From Paenibacillus validus NBRC 15382 (lineage in GTDB: Bacteria; Bacillota; Bacilli; Paenibacillales; NBRC-103111), in NCBI RefSeq assembly GCF_004000985.1, contig NZ_BIMH01000015.1, positions 1 to 64,000 on the forward strand: a stretch of DNA of 64,000 bases. The letters run 5' to 3'. This document shows positions 9,020 through 17,286 of the stretch, piece by piece. A model generated the notes under the pieces. It worked only from the letters and a program-made list of their open reading frames with translations. It ran no database searches and was not told the origin of the DNA. Both the position numbers and the translations under genes were made by a program. Position 1 is the first letter of the stretch, and the number at the start of each line of letters is the position of its first letter.

Positions 9020-9997
9020 ATGGCTGGTCTGGCAACGGAACAAAGCCCCGCGCTCAAGCTGGGAAAACTACTGGGCAAATCAACGGCAATCATTTTTATA
9101 GCGCTCGTGATATTGATTGCCATTTTCAGCTATCTTTCGCCGTATTTCTTAACCTTCAGCAATTTTATGAATATTATCCGGCAAATGTCCATGATTGCGA
9201 TCGTCGCTTTCGGCATGACGTACGTCATCATTGCCGGGGAAATAGATCTTTCCGTCGGCTCGATTATCGGCATCACCGGCATGGTCGCGGCCATCAATAT
9301 CAAATCCGGCCTCGATCCGGTTGTTGTTATCTTTTTAACGCTCGCTTTAGGTGCTTTGATCGGTTTATTTAACGGGATCATGGTCGTAAAAGTAAGGGTC
9401 ACCGCCTTTCTGGCCACCCTGGTTTGCATGTCGATATTAAGGGGGCTGTCGTTGGCGTCAAGCCCCGGCTCGGCGCCTGTTACGATCAGCTCGCCGCTTT
9501 TCGTCGATTTGACGACGATGAACATCGGGCCGATCCCGATTGTGCTGATTTATCTCGCTGTCCTGCTGTTTATCACGCATTTTGTATTAAATAAAACGGT
9601 CTTCGGCAGACATATTTATGCGACGGGCGGCAGCGCTATCGCGGCTTCATTATCCGGAGTTAACGTCAGCCGGGTCAAGATCATGGTGTTTGTCATCAGC
9701 GGTTTATTGTCAGCCTTCAGCGGACTCGTGCTGGCCGGCCGTTTGTCCGCAGGCTTGCCCGATTCCGGTACAGGGTGGGAATTGGATGCCATCGCCGCAG
9801 TCGTATTAGGGGGAACCAAGTTCAGCGGAGGCAAAGGCACCGTGATCGGCACGCTCGGGGGAGCGCTTATTATCGGCATTCTCAGCAACGGTTTAACGCT
9901 GCTCGGCATGACTTATGCTTACCAGTTAATTATTAAGGGGATTATTATTGGAATCGCCGTTATTTTGGATATTTGGGTTCGCAGGGAAGAAGCTTAA
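9020..9997 (+). CDS. Sugar-type ABC transporter permease (RbsC family)
   Basis: A 325-aa inner-membrane permease with 8-10 hydrophobic segments and the family hallmarks TYVIIAGEIDLSVGSIIG near residue 70 and GGTKFSGGKGTVIGTLGGAL near residue 265. The ATG at 9020 follows GGGAGGA by six bases; the ATG at 8999 has no ribosome site and is rejected. Only one permease is encoded in this operon, so it should homodimerise as in ribose-type transporters. The substrate is not known. Confidence 0.92.
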   Translation: MAGLATEQSPALKLGKLLGKSTAIIFIALVILIAIFSYLSPYFLTFSNFMNIIRQMSMIAIVAFGMTYVIIAGEIDLSVGSIIGITGMVAAINIKSGLDPVVVIFLTLALGALIGLFNGIMVVKVRVTAFLATLVCMSILRGLSLASSPGSAPVTISSPLFVDLTTMNIGPIPIVLIYLAVLLFITHFVLNKTVFGRHIYATGGSAIAASLSGVNVSRVKIMVFVISGLLSAFSGLVLAGRLSAGLPDSGTGWELDAIAAVVLGGTKFSGGKGTVIGTLGGALIIGILSNGLTLLGMTYAYQLIIKGIIIGIAVILDIWVRREEA

Positions 9998-10032
9998 CAT
10001 GAAGCTTAACATGCGTAGATGGAGGGAAAGCG

Positions 10033-11982
10033 ATGAGCGGCTTTAGCCATTTGTTCACACCATTTTCAATCGGGAATGTAACGGTAAAAAATAGAATTGT
10101 TTTTCTTCCGCATTTTAATGCGCTTAGCAGCGAGGACGGGATGCCGACGGAAAGGGATGCGCTCTATTTTGCCGAGCGCGCCAAAGGCGGAGCGGGACTC
10201 ATCATCATGTACGGCATTGCCTGTACGTTATCCGGTAAAATGTCGCAAAAATTTATTCACGGCTGGGATCCTCAAATCGTGCCCGGGTTAAGCCAATATG
10301 CCGAATTGGTTCATCAGCACGGCAGTAAAATTTTCGGCCAAATCAACCATGGCGGACACACGACCTTGCAAAATCCTCCGCAGCTCTTGTTTGCCCCTAC
10401 GCAAATGCCGGAGCCTTCGAGTCCATTTAATACGAAAGAAATGGAAATTGAAGATATTCAAGAGGTGATTGAAGGCTTTGCCAAAACCGCTTTGCATTTT
10501 AAGATGGCCGGCTTCGACGGGGTAGAAATTAAAGTCGCCCATGACGGTCTCCTGCGTTCGTTTGTGTCGGAGTTTTTCAACCGGCGTACAGACCAATACG
10601 GGGGTTCGTTTGAAAATAGATTGCGGTTTCCGCTGGAAGTCATTCAAGCGATTAGAGACGCAGTAGGCGATGACTATCCGCTCGGCATACGTCTTTGTCT
10701 GGATGAATATACGTCATGGGGATACGGGCTTGACTTCGGTCTGAAGCTGGCTAAAGCGTTCGAAGAAACGGGCCAAGTCACGTACATCAATACGGATGCG
10801 GGAACCTTTTCCAGCTTTTATATGGAAATTCCGCCCGCTGCGGTTCCGAAAGGCTTTGCCGTGCATATGAGCGCTTCCCTGAAGGATACGATCAAGCTGC
10901 CGGTTATCGCTTTCGGCCGCATTAACGATCCGGTTCAGGCGGAGAAAATTTTAGCCGACGGTCAAGCCGACCTGATCGGGATGGCCAGGCCGCTGATTGC
11001 CGACCCTGAGCTTCCGAATAAAGCGATGCGGGGGGATGCGGATGATGTGCGCGCCTGTATCCACTGCAACGACGGTTGTATTTTTCAAGTGATGCAGGAA
11101 AAGGCTATACGCTGTATTCATAACCCTGCGGCAGGCCGGGAGAAGACGCTTGGCATCGGGACTTTAATGCCGGCTGCCGTGAAGAAACGGGTAGTCGTCA
11201 TCGGTGGCGGCGTGGCCGGTTTGAAGGTAAGCGAAATCGCCGCTCTGCGCGGCCATCAAGTCACGCTTATCGAGAAAAGCGGCCAGCTGGGCGGCCAGGT
11301 GCTGCTGGCAAGCAAGCTGCCCTACAGAGATCAGCTGCTTGAAGTTCCTTCGCATCTCATTAAACGGGTGAACCGGCTTGGCGTAGAAGTGCTGTATAAC
11401 ACGGAAGCTACGGAAGCAAGCGTGCGCTCGCTCCAGCCTGATGCGGTCGTCATTGCTACCGGTTCTTATTCCGGCAAATTAAATATTCCGGGCATAGACC
11501 AGGACAATGTTTATAACGTATACGACGTGCTTCAAGGGAAAGCGGCCATCGGCGACAGGGTTCTGCTTATCGACCGTGGCGGGCATTATAAGGGCGCGGG
11601 CATGGCGGAGCTTCTGGCTTCCCAAGGGAAACACGTCCATATCGTCACCCCCTTATTGTTCGTAGGAGAGAATCTGGAACCGAGCAACAGGGCGCTGCTC
11701 TATCAACGCATTTCCAAACTGGATATCGAAATGACGCCTCATGTGGAAGCCGTGTCCATCCATGGGCGGGATGCCGTCATTCAGCATGTATATTCGGGCA
11801 AAGAGCAGCGGCTTAGCGGTTATGACACCTTTATTTATGTGACCTATAACCATTCCAATGAAGCTTTGTATCATGCACTCAAAGGAAAATGCAAGGAAGT
11901 ATACCGCGTTGGCGACAGTGCGGCTCCCCGCATGATCGAGCAGGCGGTATGGGACGGAGAAGAAATTGGCCGCAAACTCTAG
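10033..11982 (+). CDS. FMN/4Fe-4S/FAD oxidoreductase of the FadH/Old Yellow Enzyme family
   Basis: A 649-aa multi-cofactor enzyme. Residues 1-335 are an OYE-like TIM barrel (FSIGNVTVKNRIVFLPH, GKIFGQINHGGH-like KIFGQINHGGH, and FFNRRTDQYGGSFENR). A CX2CX3CX11C cluster (CIHCNDGC then C) near residues 341-360 binds a 4Fe-4S centre. From about residue 386 there is an FAD/NAD Rossmann region (VVVIGGGVAGLKVSEIA, LIEKSGQLGGQ). Relatives are 2,4-dienoyl-CoA reductase, NADH oxidase and trimethylamine dehydrogenase, in which hydride passes from NAD(P)H through FAD and the cluster to FMN. In this operon the substrate is more likely an unsaturated or keto product of the imported compound. ATG after GGAGGG. 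Confidence 0.88.
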   Translation: MSGFSHLFTPFSIGNVTVKNRIVFLPHFNALSSEDGMPTERDALYFAERAKGGAGLIIMYGIACTLSGKMSQKFIHGWDPQIVPGLSQYAELVHQHGSKIFGQINHGGHTTLQNPPQLLFAPTQMPEPSSPFNTKEMEIEDIQEVIEGFAKTALHFKMAGFDGVEIKVAHDGLLRSFVSEFFNRRTDQYGGSFENRLRFPLEVIQAIRDAVGDDYPLGIRLCLDEYTSWGYGLDFGLKLAKAFEETGQVTYINTDAGTFSSFYMEIPPAAVPKGFAVHMSASLKDTIKLPVIAFGRINDPVQAEKILADGQADLIGMARPLIADPELPNKAMRGDADDVRACIHCNDGCIFQVMQEKAIRCIHNPAAGREKTLGIGTLMPAAVKKRVVVIGGGVAGLKVSEIAALRGHQVTLIEKSGQLGGQVLLASKLPYRDQLLEVPSHLIKRVNRLGVEVLYNTEATEASVRSLQPDAVVIATGSYSGKLNIPGIDQDNVYNVYDVLQGKAAIGDRVLLIDRGGHYKGAGMAELLASQGKHVHIVTPLLFVGENLEPSNRALLYQRISKLDIEMTPHVEAVSIHGRDAVIQHVYSGKEQRLSGYDTFIYVTYNHSNEALYHALKGKCKEVYRVGDSAAPRMIEQAVWDGEEIGRKL

Positions 11983-12021
11983 GCGATCGGACAGAACGAT
12001 AACATAAAGGGGTATTCCAAG

Positions 12022-13182
12022 GTGCAGAAAATTAAAGCTGGATTTATAGGAACCGGGTTTATCGGGCCTGAGCATATCGAGGCCGTGCGGCGCTTGGGGT
12101 TTGTGGATGTAGCGGCCGTGGCGGAGACCAGTAAGGAGAAGGCTGAAAAAAGAGCGGCTGAATTCCATATACCTACGGCATACAGCGATTACCGCGACAT
12201 GTTGGCAGACCCGGAAATCCAGGTCGTACACAATTGTACGCCCAACCATCTGCATTATCAGATCAGCAAAGATATCATCCTGGCCGGGAAGCACGTCATA
12301 TCTGAAAAACCGCTGGGCATGACCCGCGATGAGACGGCAGAGCTTGTCCGGTTAGCCCGTGAGAACCATATCGTGCATGGCGTAAACTTCAACTACCGGC
12401 AGTATCCGCTCGTCCAGCAATTACGGGCGATGATCGCTCAAGGCCAATTAGGGACGGTTCATCTTGTGCATGGAAGCTACCTGCAAGACTGGCTGCTCTA
12501 TGATACCGACTACAACTGGCGCCTTGAGCCTGGAGTAGGGGGGAACTCGCGGGCGGTAGCGGATATCGGATCACACTGGTGCGATATTGTACAGCATGTC
12601 ATCGGTCAGCGGATTACAGAAGTGTTTGCCGATTTAGCGACGGTCATCCCTGTAAGAAAGCGCTCGAAGCAAGGGGTTGTCACTTTTGGCTCCCCGTCAC
12701 AGCAGGAAGCGGAGTACGATGAAGTGCCTGTTGCTACGGAGGATTATGCTACAGTACTGGTTCGTTTCAACGGCGGCGCAAGAGGGGCGTTTACCGTTTC
12801 CCAAGTCAGTGCGGGCCGTAAAAACAGGCTTTCTTTTGAAATCGATGGCAGCCTGTCGGCTGCTTACTGGAATCAGGAAGAACCGGAGAAGCTTTGGATC
12901 GGACACCGCGACCGCGCCAATGAGCATCTTCTGGCGGACCCTCCCTTGTTACTGCCGGAGGCCAAAGCGTACATCAAGCATCCTGGCGGACATAACGAAG
13001 GGTGGCCGGATGGAATGAAAAATATGATGGCCCATTTCTATAGCTTTATTGCCGAAGGCAAAGACCCGCTCAAAGACAGCGCCAATTTCGCCACGTTTGC
13101 CGACGGGCATACGGCGATGTGCCTGATCGATGCTATTCTGGAAAGCAATCAGACTCAAGCATGGGTCAAGGTCAAAACCTAA
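12022..13182 (+). CDS. Gfo/Idh/MocA family dehydrogenase
   Basis: A 386-aa NAD(P)-dependent oxidoreductase. The N-terminal Rossmann motif is GFIGTGFIGPEHIEAV, followed by NCTPNHLHYQI and the catalytic-lysine motif SEKPLGMT. The C-terminal alpha/beta domain holds YNWRLEPGVGG and ADIGSHWCDIVQH. Family members oxidise or reduce a hydroxyl of sugars, inositols or glycosides. The GTG start is preceded by AAAGGGG. It is the last gene of the sugar-type operon and is closed by a strong hairpin, which supports a role in catabolism of the imported ligand together with the flavoenzyme at 10033. Confidence 0.9.
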   Translation: MQKIKAGFIGTGFIGPEHIEAVRRLGFVDVAAVAETSKEKAEKRAAEFHIPTAYSDYRDMLADPEIQVVHNCTPNHLHYQISKDIILAGKHVISEKPLGMTRDETAELVRLARENHIVHGVNFNYRQYPLVQQLRAMIAQGQLGTVHLVHGSYLQDWLLYDTDYNWRLEPGVGGNSRAVADIGSHWCDIVQHVIGQRITEVFADLATVIPVRKRSKQGVVTFGSPSQQEAEYDEVPVATEDYATVLVRFNGGARGAFTVSQVSAGRKNRLSFEIDGSLSAAYWNQEEPEKLWIGHRDRANEHLLADPPLLLPEAKAYIKHPGGHNEGWPDGMKNMMAHFYSFIAEGKDPLKDSANFATFADGHTAMCLIDAILESNQTQAWVKVKT

Positions 13183-13189
13183 CGAAACA

Positions 13190-13218
13190 AAGCCCTGAAC
13201 CAATAAAGTTCAGGGCTT
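13190..13218. terminator. Bidirectional terminator between dehydrogenase and catalase
   Basis: AAGCCCTGAAC and GTTCAGGGCTT form a perfect 11-bp stem around a 7-base loop, located between convergent genes. It can serve both strands. Confidence 0.8.
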
Positions 13219-13247
13219 CGTCGCATCCATGATTTGTTAGCCGTTCA

Positions 13248-14705
13248 TTAAACGCCTTGCGGTACAGATAATCCGAGTCCTTCTGCGATACGTTGTCCGA
13301 ACTCCGGATCTGCTTTATACCAGTGCCCGATTTGACGAAGCTTGATTTCGTCTTTTTCGACAGGCTTCATAGCGCCGACAATGTTTTCAACCAGACGCGC
13401 ACGTTCTTCTTCGCTTAAGAGACGGTATAAGTCGCCAGGCTGCGTGTAATGGTCATGATGGTCATAACCGACGCTATCGGCTTCGCCGGATACGGTGAAG
13501 GCGGCAGGCTTATTCTCAGGCGATTCTGTAGGTCCGCCGTAGCTGTTTGGCTCGTAATATACGGAAGCCCCGCCATTGTTATCGGCACGCATTTGGCCGT
13601 CGCGCTGATGGTTGTTCACTTCCGCTACCGGACGATTGATCGGCAGCGTATTGTGGTTAGCTCCTACACGATAGCGATGAGCGTCCGAGTAGGCGAACAG
13701 ACGGCCTTGCAGCATTTTATCCGGTGAAGCTTCGATTCCAGGGACAAACGACCCAGGAGAGAACGTTGCTTGCTCAACTTCGGCAAAATAGTTTTCCGGG
13801 TTGCGATCCAATACCATACGGCCTACTTCAATTAACGGATAGTCTTTCTGGGACCATACTTTCGTTACATCGAATGGATCGAAACGGTACGTATTCGCAT
13901 CTTCCAACGGCATGATTTGAACATACAGCGTCCATGCCGGGAAATCGCCCTTATCAATGGCATTGAACAAATCCTCGATATGGTAATCCGGATTTTCGCC
14001 TGCAAGCTGCGCAGCAAGGTTAGGATCGAGGTTTTTAATGCCTTGCTCTGTTTTAAAGTGATATTTCACCCATACGGCTTGGCCTTGGGCATTGACCCAC
14101 TTGAAAGTATGGCTGCCGAAACCGTGCATATGCCGGAACGTCGCCGGAATACCGCGATCGGACATCAGAATCGTTACCTGGTGCAAGGATTCAGGGGATA
14201 AAGACCAGAAATCCCATACGGCGTTCGGGTTTTTCAGATGTGTTTGCGGATGACGTTTTTGAGTATGAATAAAGTCCGGGAATTTAATCGCATCGCGGAT
14301 AAAGAAAACAGGTGTGTTGTTGCCGACCAGGTCATAGTTTCCTTCTTCGGTGTAGAACTTGACGGCGAATCCACGCGGGTCGCGAACCGTATCGGCCGAA
14401 CCGAGTTCGCCGGCAACCGTCGAGAATCGGATGAATAGGGGAGTACGTTTTCCTACCTCTGATAAAAAGTTAGCTTTGGTATATTCCGATACATCGTTGG
14501 TTACTTCGAAGTAACCGTGCGCTCCGGCGCCCTTGGCATGAACAACACGCTCCGGAACACGTTCTCTGTTGAAATGCGCTAATTTTTCTAGAAGGTGAAC
14601 ATCTTGAATTAATGTCGGACCACGCGAACCGGCTGTCATTGAGTTTTGGTTATCCCCAACTGGAGCTCCCCAACTAGTAGTTAGATTTTTCTTATTTGTA
14701 CTCAA
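13248..14705 (-). CDS. katA: Monofunctional haem catalase
   Basis: A 485-aa small-subunit catalase that converts H2O2 to water and oxygen. Catalytic His lies in [13 protein letters not shown] and the catalytic Asn region is [16 protein letters not shown]. The proximal haem-binding tyrosine is in [14 protein letters not shown]. Length is normal for clade 3 catalases. The TTG start at 14705 is preceded by GAGGTG. The upstream region holds a perfect PerR box, so it should be induced by peroxide through PerR as in Bacillus. Convergent with the sugar operon and divergent from the importer at 15110. Confidence 0.97.
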   Translation of the reverse strand: MSTNKKNLTTSWGAPVGDNQNSMTAGSRGPTLIQDVHLLEKLAHFNRERVPERVVHAKGAGAHGYFEVTNDVSEYTKANFLSEVGKRTPLFIRFSTVAGELGSADTVRDPRGFAVKFYTEEGNYDLVGNNTPVFFIRDAIKFPDFIHTQKRHPQTHLKNPNAVWDFWSLSPESLHQVTILMSDRGIPATFRHMHGFGSHTFKWVNAQGQAVWVKYHFKTEQGIKNLDPNLAAQLAGENPDYHIEDLFNAIDKGDFPAWTLYVQIMPLEDANTYRFDPFDVTKVWSQKDYPLIEVGRMVLDRNPENYFAEVEQATFSPGSFVPGIEASPDKMLQGRLFAYSDAHRYRVGANHNTLPINRPVAEVNNHQRDGQMRADNNGGASVYYEPNSYGGPTESPENKPAAFTVSGEADSVGYDHHDHYTQPGDLYRLLSEEERARLVENIVGAMKPVEKDEIKLRQIGHWYKADPEFGQRIAEGLGLSVPQGV

Positions 14706-14755
14706 AATAGCGTCACCTCATCAGAAATTTTTAATATTTCGTACTCTATATACTA

Positions 14756-14770
14756 TGATAACTATTCTCA
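14756..14770 (-). promoter_or_regulatory. Second Fur-family box near the catalase promoter
   Basis: TGATAACTATTCTCA matches the Fur-family inverted repeat TGATAATNATTATCA with two mismatches. It lies about 50 bases upstream of the catalase start, between the perfect PerR box and the gene, where it would overlap the promoter. Confidence 0.4.
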
Positions 14771-14789
14771 ACAAAAAATCAATACTTAT

Positions 14790-14804
14790 TTATAATTATT
14801 ATAA
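14790..14804 (-). promoter_or_regulatory. PerR box upstream of catalase
   Basis: TTATAATTATTATAA is an exact match to the Bacillus PerR operator TTATAATNATTATAA and is symmetric. It lies 85 bases upstream of the katA start codon. PerR control of katA is established in Bacillus subtilis; control here is inferred from the site. Confidence 0.85.
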
Positions 14805-14934
14805 ATAACGATAGAAAGTTAGACAAAATTCGCGGTTTGTCAGTGTTTTTCGGCAAAGTATGACTTCGAACTCATTTGAAAATAATTCTAATTATACCAT
14901 GATATGGACCATTAGACGAGTCATAAAAAATCAA

Positions 14935-14964
14935 TTGACAATTAATAGGAGGTCGCACTATATT
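14935..14964 (+). promoter_or_regulatory. SigmaA promoter of the Liv-type importer operon
   Basis: TTGACA (14935-14940) and TATATT (14959-14964) are separated by 18 bases. The predicted transcription start near 14971 falls inside the palindrome at 14968-14986. Confidence 0.65.
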
Positions 14965-14967
14965 TAT

Positions 14968-14986
14968 ATTATCGTTAATCGATAAT
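14968..14986 (+). promoter_or_regulatory. 19-bp palindromic operator, copy 1
   Basis: ATTATCGTTAATCGATAAT has 9-base arms with one mismatch around a central A. It differs at one base from the palindrome at 19910. It begins four bases after the -10 hexamer, so a bound protein would block initiation. The likely binder is the GntR/FCD regulator encoded at 30523. Confidence 0.7.
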
Positions 14987-14999
14987 CTATATTAGTTAT

Positions 15000-15014
15000 T
15001 TGAAAGCGCTTAAT
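15000..15014 (+). promoter_or_regulatory. Probable cre (CcpA) site downstream of the importer promoter
   Basis: TTGAAAGCGCTTAAT matches WTGNAANCGNWNNCW with a single mismatch. It lies about 30 bases after the predicted transcription start, where CcpA would act as a roadblock and put the catabolic importer under carbon catabolite repression. Confidence 0.6.
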
Positions 15015-15039
15015 TTTGGGAGGAGGTGGCGGTTATGAA

Positions 15040-15093
15040 GTGAACGATAAAGATCCAGATGTCGGAACCGGGTCATCCAAAAAAGTTGATTGA
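15040..15093 (+). CDS. Possible 17-codon leader ORF before the importer binding protein
   Basis: A strong AGGAGG (15021-15026) is not followed by the binding-protein start but by ATG AAG TGA at 15035 and by an overlapping GTG frame at 15040 that encodes 17 residues (starting with Met-Asn-Asp-Lys-Asp) and stops at 15093, just before the AAGGGG that serves the next gene. A short translated leader coupled to the binding protein is possible; decay of a former start region is the alternative. No homology is recognised. Confidence 0.3.
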   Translation: MNDKDPDVGTGSSKKVD

Positions 15094-15109
15094 TGAAGGG
15101 GTGCACACA

Positions 15110-16285
15110 TTGAAAAAGTCGATTCGGACAACACTGCTTCTATGTATAGCCTCCATGATGATCGTATTGTCAGCTTGTGGAACGAACAGCGGTGACGGTC
15201 AAGGCAGCAAAGGCTCCGGAGGCAGCGGCTCAGGCGGTACGGGGGGCGTTATTAAAATCGGGATGGTAGCCGACCTGACGGGGAAGTCCGCGCTTACCGG
15301 CGAGTTTAAGAAAAGAGGGGCGCAAATTGCCTTGGACGAAATTAACGCAAACGTCGGAATTAACGGCAAGACGATTGAACTGGTCATTGAGGATGATCGC
15401 GGTACGAACGACGGGACGGTATCGTCCTTTCAGAAAATTGTATCGAATCCGGACGTCATAGCCGTACTCGGTCCGATTACGAGCACGAATGCGAAGTCGA
15501 TCAGCGATATCGCCAAGAAAACCGGCATTCCGGTCTTGATCGGCGGAACCAATGTCGGGTTGACCACAGAGTTGAAAAATCCATGGTTTTTCCGGATCCG
15601 ACCGCATGACGGATATTCGGCCCAAACGATCGCAGACTTCACCGCAGATAAAAAAGGTCATCAAAAAATCGCGATCATCTACGATACGGATGCATTCGGC
15701 ACAGCCGGCAAAGACATGCTGATCAGCGAATATAAGAAAAAGGGAATTACGCCTACAACGGTTGAGGGGATTACGGCAGGTACCAAAGACTTCACGCCGA
15801 CCCTTGAAAGCATCCGCAAATCCGGCGCTGAAGCGATCAATACGATGATGACGGCATCCGCGGACGTCGCACAGCTGGTCATCCAAATGAGGCAGCTTGG
15901 GATCAATACCGATTTGGTAGGCTCATCATCGGCAGCCCAAACGACAACCGTGAAATTGGCCGGGGATAAATTGAACGGAATTTACGGGGCTAACGACTTT
16001 GCTCTGGATCAGAGCGAGGAAGCCAAGCAATTCGTTGATAAATTCCAGAAGAAATATAATGAGCTTCCGGATCTGTATACGGGATGGGTGTATGATTCCC
16101 TACATATTTTAGCCAAGATCATCAAAGATAAAGGAACGGATCCGGAGCAAATGCGGCAAGGGATATTGGCTCTCAAGGGCTTCAAAGGGGTGGAAGGCGA
16201 ATATAACTTTGACGAAAATGGCGACGGCTTGCATCAATACTCCATCGTGAAGGTCGAAAACGGCAATTTTGTAACACAAAAATAA
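15110..16285 (+). CDS. Liv-type ABC transporter substrate-binding lipoprotein
   Basis: A 391-aa peripl_BP_6 (LivJ-like) family protein. With the TTG at 15110 it starts with a typical lipoprotein signal (LKKSIRTTLLLCIAS, lipobox VLSAC with Cys23), a Gly/Ser-rich linker, then KIGMVADLTGKSALTGEFKK, a characteristic start of this family. AAGGGG is 9 bases upstream of that TTG; the upstream ATG at 15059 lacks a ribosome site and would put extra residues before the signal. It is the first gene of the importer operon. LivJ-like proteins bind amino acids, amides, urea or aromatic and short organic acids, so the ligand is not fixed by family. Confidence 0.92.
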   Translation: MKKSIRTTLLLCIASMMIVLSACGTNSGDGQGSKGSGGSGSGGTGGVIKIGMVADLTGKSALTGEFKKRGAQIALDEINANVGINGKTIELVIEDDRGTNDGTVSSFQKIVSNPDVIAVLGPITSTNAKSISDIAKKTGIPVLIGGTNVGLTTELKNPWFFRIRPHDGYSAQTIADFTADKKGHQKIAIIYDTDAFGTAGKDMLISEYKKKGITPTTVEGITAGTKDFTPTLESIRKSGAEAINTMMTASADVAQLVIQMRQLGINTDLVGSSSAAQTTTVKLAGDKLNGIYGANDFALDQSEEAKQFVDKFQKKYNELPDLYTGWVYDSLHILAKIIKDKGTDPEQMRQGILALKGFKGVEGEYNFDENGDGLHQYSIVKVENGNFVTQK

Positions 16286-16295
16286 CACAAGGGCC

Positions 16296-16339
16296 ATGGG
16301 TTGAATTCGGCGGCGCAGGCTTGGCCGGATTCGACCCAT
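16296..16339 (+). other. Intergenic hairpin after Liv-type binding protein gene
   Basis: ATGGGTTGAATTCGG and CCGGATTCGACCCAT pair over 15 bp with two G-U pairs and a 14-base loop. There is no T-run. It probably attenuates or protects the mRNA so that the binding protein is made in excess of permease and ATPase. Confidence 0.65.
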
Positions 16340-16359
16340 AGAAGAGGAAGGGGAACAAT

Positions 16360-17250
16360 ATGGAACAGTTCAATATGCCCCTGCAGCTCCTGGTCAGCGG
16401 ACTGGCGATCGGCAGCATATACGCGCTGGTAGCACTGGGATTTGTGTTGACTTACGTATCGGTGAATGTGGTTAATTTTGCACAAGGCGACTTTACGATG
16501 ATGGGGGCTTTCGTAGCATTTACGCTTGTGGTTGGCGGCGGCCTCCCGGTGTGGGCCGGGCTTTTGATCGGGATTGTCATCATCGGGGGAATCGGATATT
16601 TGTTTCAGCTCAGCGTGTACCGGCCTTTTGTGAAACGGAACAAAGCTTTTTTGCCGGTGATGATCAGTACGCTTGGGGCGTCGATGATTATTCAAAATAT
16701 TTTCTTAATCATTTACGGCCCCTACCCGCAGAAGCTGTCTCCGCTTTTTAGCAAGGAAACGATTAAAGTCGGGGAAATCGTCATTTCGGTGCAGTACTTA
16801 GCGATTCTTTGCTGCGCCGTCCTCCTCCTCGTGCTGCAGTACTTGTTATTTGAGAAGACGCGCCTCGGCAAAATGATGCAGGCGACTGCCCAGGACCCGA
16901 CCACTGCCAAATTGATGGGAATCAAAGTCACCTCGATGCAAGCGCTGACCTTTATTTATAGCGCGGCATTAGGCGGAACGGCCGGTATTTTGGTTGCGCC
17001 GGTTTTTATGATTAACCATACGATGGGAGCGATTATCGGGCTTAAAGCGTTTGCGGCTTCGATCGTAGGCGGTTTGGGCGATGTGAAGGGAGCCATCTTC
17101 GGAGGCTTGATGATCGGGGTTATCGAAACCTTTGCGGCTGCTTATATTTCAGGACCTTATAAAGACGGCTTTGCGTTTTTATTTTTAATTATTTTCCTGA
17201 TCTTTAGACCGTATGGGATTTTTGGAGAAAAAGTCGGAACGAAAGCCTGA
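16360..17250 (+). CDS. livH: Liv-type ABC transporter permease (LivH family)
   Basis: A 296-aa inner-membrane permease with about eight hydrophobic segments. Family motifs are GLAIGSIYALVALGFVLTY near residue 12 and FAASIVGGLGDVKGAIFGGL near residue 230. The ATG follows GGAAGGGG. It should pair with the LivM half of the fused protein at 17287. The symbol denotes family, not leucine specificity. Confidence 0.92.
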   Translation: MEQFNMPLQLLVSGLAIGSIYALVALGFVLTYVSVNVVNFAQGDFTMMGAFVAFTLVVGGGLPVWAGLLIGIVIIGGIGYLFQLSVYRPFVKRNKAFLPVMISTLGASMIIQNIFLIIYGPYPQKLSPLFSKETIKVGEIVISVQYLAILCCAVLLLVLQYLLFEKTRLGKMMQATAQDPTTAKLMGIKVTSMQALTFIYSAALGGTAGILVAPVFMINHTMGAIIGLKAFAASIVGGLGDVKGAIFGGLMIGVIETFAAAYISGPYKDGFAFLFLIIFLIFRPYGIFGEKVGTKA

Positions 17251-17286
17251 TGCCCTGACGAATCCAAATTTCTGGGGAGTGTTGAA

